Notes under the pieces: generated by a model | Told to the model about the DNA's origin: nothing | What the model saw: the letters and a program-made list of their open reading frames with translations, nothing else | Databases searched by the model: none | Origin: Rickettsiales bacterium | GTDB lineage: Bacteria; Pseudomonadota; Alphaproteobacteria; Rickettsiales; CANDYO01 | Assembly (NCBI GenBank): GCA_947424995.1 | Contig: CANDYO010000116.1 | Span: forward strand, 1-6,629 | Reading direction: 5' to 3' | Length of the DNA: 6,629 bases | In this document: piece after piece, positions 5,924 through 6,629 of the stretch | Layout: each line of letters begins with the position of its first letter | How positions within the stretch are numbered: the stretch's first letter is position 1 | Program-made: the position numbers and the translations under genes

Positions 5924-6466
5924 TTACCCCCCTTTAGGGGGGGGGGGTTCTTTTATTTCTTCTTTTCTTTTTTTGCTTCTTTTTTTCTTTTCTTCTTTAA
6001 AAATTATGGCATTAGCCAAACTGTCTTTATTTTGTCTTGAAATTGTCTTGAGTTCTAATTCACTACCTTGGTTATTTTCTTTGTTCTCAGTGACGTCAAA
6101 CTTACCATCATAAACATCTTTATTTTCTCTTAACTTGCTGTCCTTTAGTGATTTTTTAAGCTTATTGACTTCAAGTTCATCTTCTGAAATTGTCTCGTTA
6201 TGGTTTGAAAAAACCGATATTATTGGAGTTATGCTATTATAATTATTAACCTTAATCATTGTTCTGCCTGATACTATTTCTGTCTCGATTAATGCTCCAG
6301 TTTTTAAAAACTTGATAAATCTTTCTACTTTAGAACGATGCCATTTCCATAGAGTAGCTAATTGCCTAATTGAAACAGTTAAGCATGATCCATTATCTTT
6401 CAAGAAGTTCCAAGCTTCGCGCTGACTATAGGCTTGAGTGGATAATTTGAGTTGAAAATTGTTCAT
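5924..6466 (-). CDS. N-terminal winged-helix part of a phage-like replisome organizer / replication initiator
   Basis: This encodes 180 residues. Residues 17-76 match the DNA-binding domain of phage replisome organizers: REAWNFLKDNGSCLTVS, the helix-turn-helix IRQLATLWKWHRSKVERFIK (about 33-52), then a wing ending in TMIKVNNYNSI, the counterpart of the conserved T-I-I-T-x-x-N-Y motif. Proteins of this kind bind iterated origin sites and recruit the helicase machinery, often together with a loader encoded just downstream. From about residue 150 the protein is a Lys/Glu-rich linker, and it stops after EPPPPKGG, encoded by the C11 and G6 runs. The expected C-terminal domain is in the next frame, so the protein is cut short here unless frameshifting occurs. 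GGAGGG lies about 8 bases before the ATG. The gene begins 15 bases after the regulator stop. A DnaA N-terminal-like domain is an alternative description. Confidence 0.75.
   Translation of the reverse strand: MNNFQLKLSTQAYSQREAWNFLKDNGSCLTVSIRQLATLWKWHRSKVERFIKFLKTGALIETEIVSGRTMIKVNNYNSITPIISVFSNHNETISEDELEVNKLKKSLKDSKLRENKDVYDGKFDVTENKENNQGSELELKTISRQNKDSLANAIIFKEEKKKRSKKRKEEIKEPPPPKGG
5927..5947 (-). repeat. Homopolymer hairpin C11-TAAA-G6 at the frame junction
   Basis: On the coding (minus) strand there are 11 C, then TAAA, then 6 G. The six C nearest the loop can pair with the six G, giving a very stable all-GC stem with a 4-base loop. In an AT-rich window this is the only such run. It sits where the initiator frame must move forward by one base to enter the frame of its C-terminal domain, 0 bases before the UAA stop of the first frame. 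Proline codons CCC-CCU are known to be prone to +1 slippage, and homopolymers of this length also slip during replication or transcription and are error-prone in sequencing. Confidence 0.85.
5948..6002 (-). repeat. Polypurine low-complexity tract encoding the Lys/Glu linker
   Basis: The coding strand is almost purely A and G over about 50 bases, with two runs of seven A, and a similar purine stretch (5911-5925) lies on the other side of the C/G runs. It encodes the charged linker (EEKKKRSKKRKEEIKE) between the two domains of the replication protein. Runs of A this long are possible transcriptional slippage sites in AT-rich bacteria, and long polypurine tracts can form unusual DNA structures. 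It may simply be a low-complexity linker. Confidence 0.6.
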
Positions 6467-6481
6467 ATGATTATCCCTCCG

Positions 6482-6629
6482 TTATTTATACCGAACATCT
6501 GCACCAATTCGCAGAACTTCTTTAATAAATTTTTCTGGTAAATATACCGATAACTTCAACAAAGATGATAGAGTTATTTGCTTTTCCCCTCTAATCCAAC
6601 TACCCAAAGTACGCTCTTCTACCTCTAAT
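6482..6629 (-). CDS. C-terminal end of a Cro/CI (XRE)-type helix-turn-helix regulator (N-terminus beyond window edge)
   Basis: The last 48 codons before a TAA at 6482-6484 are visible; the start lies outside the window. The residues VEERTLGSWIRGEKQITLSS followed by LLKLSVYLPEKFIKEVLRIG fit the second half of an XRE helix-turn-helix: a recognition helix ending in the typical W-x-x-G-x-x-x-I/P series, then the helix L-x-x-L-x-x-x-L. Such small regulators often control replication or transfer operons of mobile elements. It lies 15 bases ahead of the replication gene and is co-oriented, so it is likely the first or an early gene of the same operon and might regulate it. The target is unknown. The identification is from a partial domain. 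Confidence 0.65.
   Translation of the reverse strand, partial: LEVEERTLGSWIRGEKQITLSSLLKLSVYLPEKFIKEVLRIGADVRYK

Noticed and set aside
5927..5960. Possible intrinsic terminator on the plus strand (GC hairpin followed by a T-rich tract)
   Set aside because: The shape fits, but no plus-strand gene leads into it, and for minus-strand transcription the hairpin is followed by A, not U. It is inside a coding region.
5807..6113. Two plus-strand frames with Phe/Leu-rich translation resembling a membrane protein
   Set aside because: They are the complement of the polypurine linker, so the hydrophobicity comes from the T-rich strand. There is no ribosome site or family pattern.
1..6629. CRISPR arrays, tRNA or rRNA genes, insertion sequence ends, attachment sites
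   Set aside because: No spaced repeats, cloverleaf-like segments or terminal inverted repeats were seen, and nearly all bases are accounted for by the minus-strand genes.

Overview
The window is AT-rich (roughly one third G+C by eye). It holds one continuous, tightly packed run of minus-strand genes with no gap above about 30 bases. Read in the direction of transcription (right to left), it begins with the C-terminal end of a Cro/CI-type helix-turn-helix regulator. Next come a phage-like DNA replication module and then the first seven genes of an F-type conjugative type IV secretion system: traA, traL, traE, traK, traB, traV and traC. The traC gene runs off the left edge. All functional genes are on the minus strand, and plus-strand open frames are shadows.

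The F-type order A-L-E-K-B-V-C, low G+C, and absence of the F accessory genes (traP, trbD, trbG, traR) fit an integrative or plasmid-borne conjugative element of an intracellular bacterium. The best guess is a Rickettsiales RAGE-like element. This is inferred from gene order, composition and remembered family patterns, not from a search. A Legionella-type host with an F-type island is the main alternative.

Replication module (about 5001-6466): the first frame (5924-6466) carries a winged-helix domain of the phage replisome-organizer type. The second frame (5422-5895) carries the C-terminal domain usually found on the same polypeptide in such proteins. They are separated by one base of reading frame, exactly at an 11-C run (coding strand) followed by TAAA and six G. 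Losing or skipping one base there gives a single 347-residue protein. The next gene (5001-5561) resembles phage helicase-loader-like proteins, so the pair recalls the lambda O-P layout. This homopolymer junction is the most interesting feature of the window.

Transfer module (1-4973): TraA is the propilin. TraL and TraE are inner-membrane pilus assembly proteins. TraK, TraB and TraV form the envelope-spanning core complex, and TraC is the VirB4-type ATPase. Coupling is very tight: three junctions (traL/traE, traE/traK, traB/traV) overlap by exactly 17 bases, traV/traC overlap by one base, and traA/traL are 2 bases apart. No promoter or terminator is convincingly visible, so the operon probably starts beyond the right edge and continues beyond the left edge.
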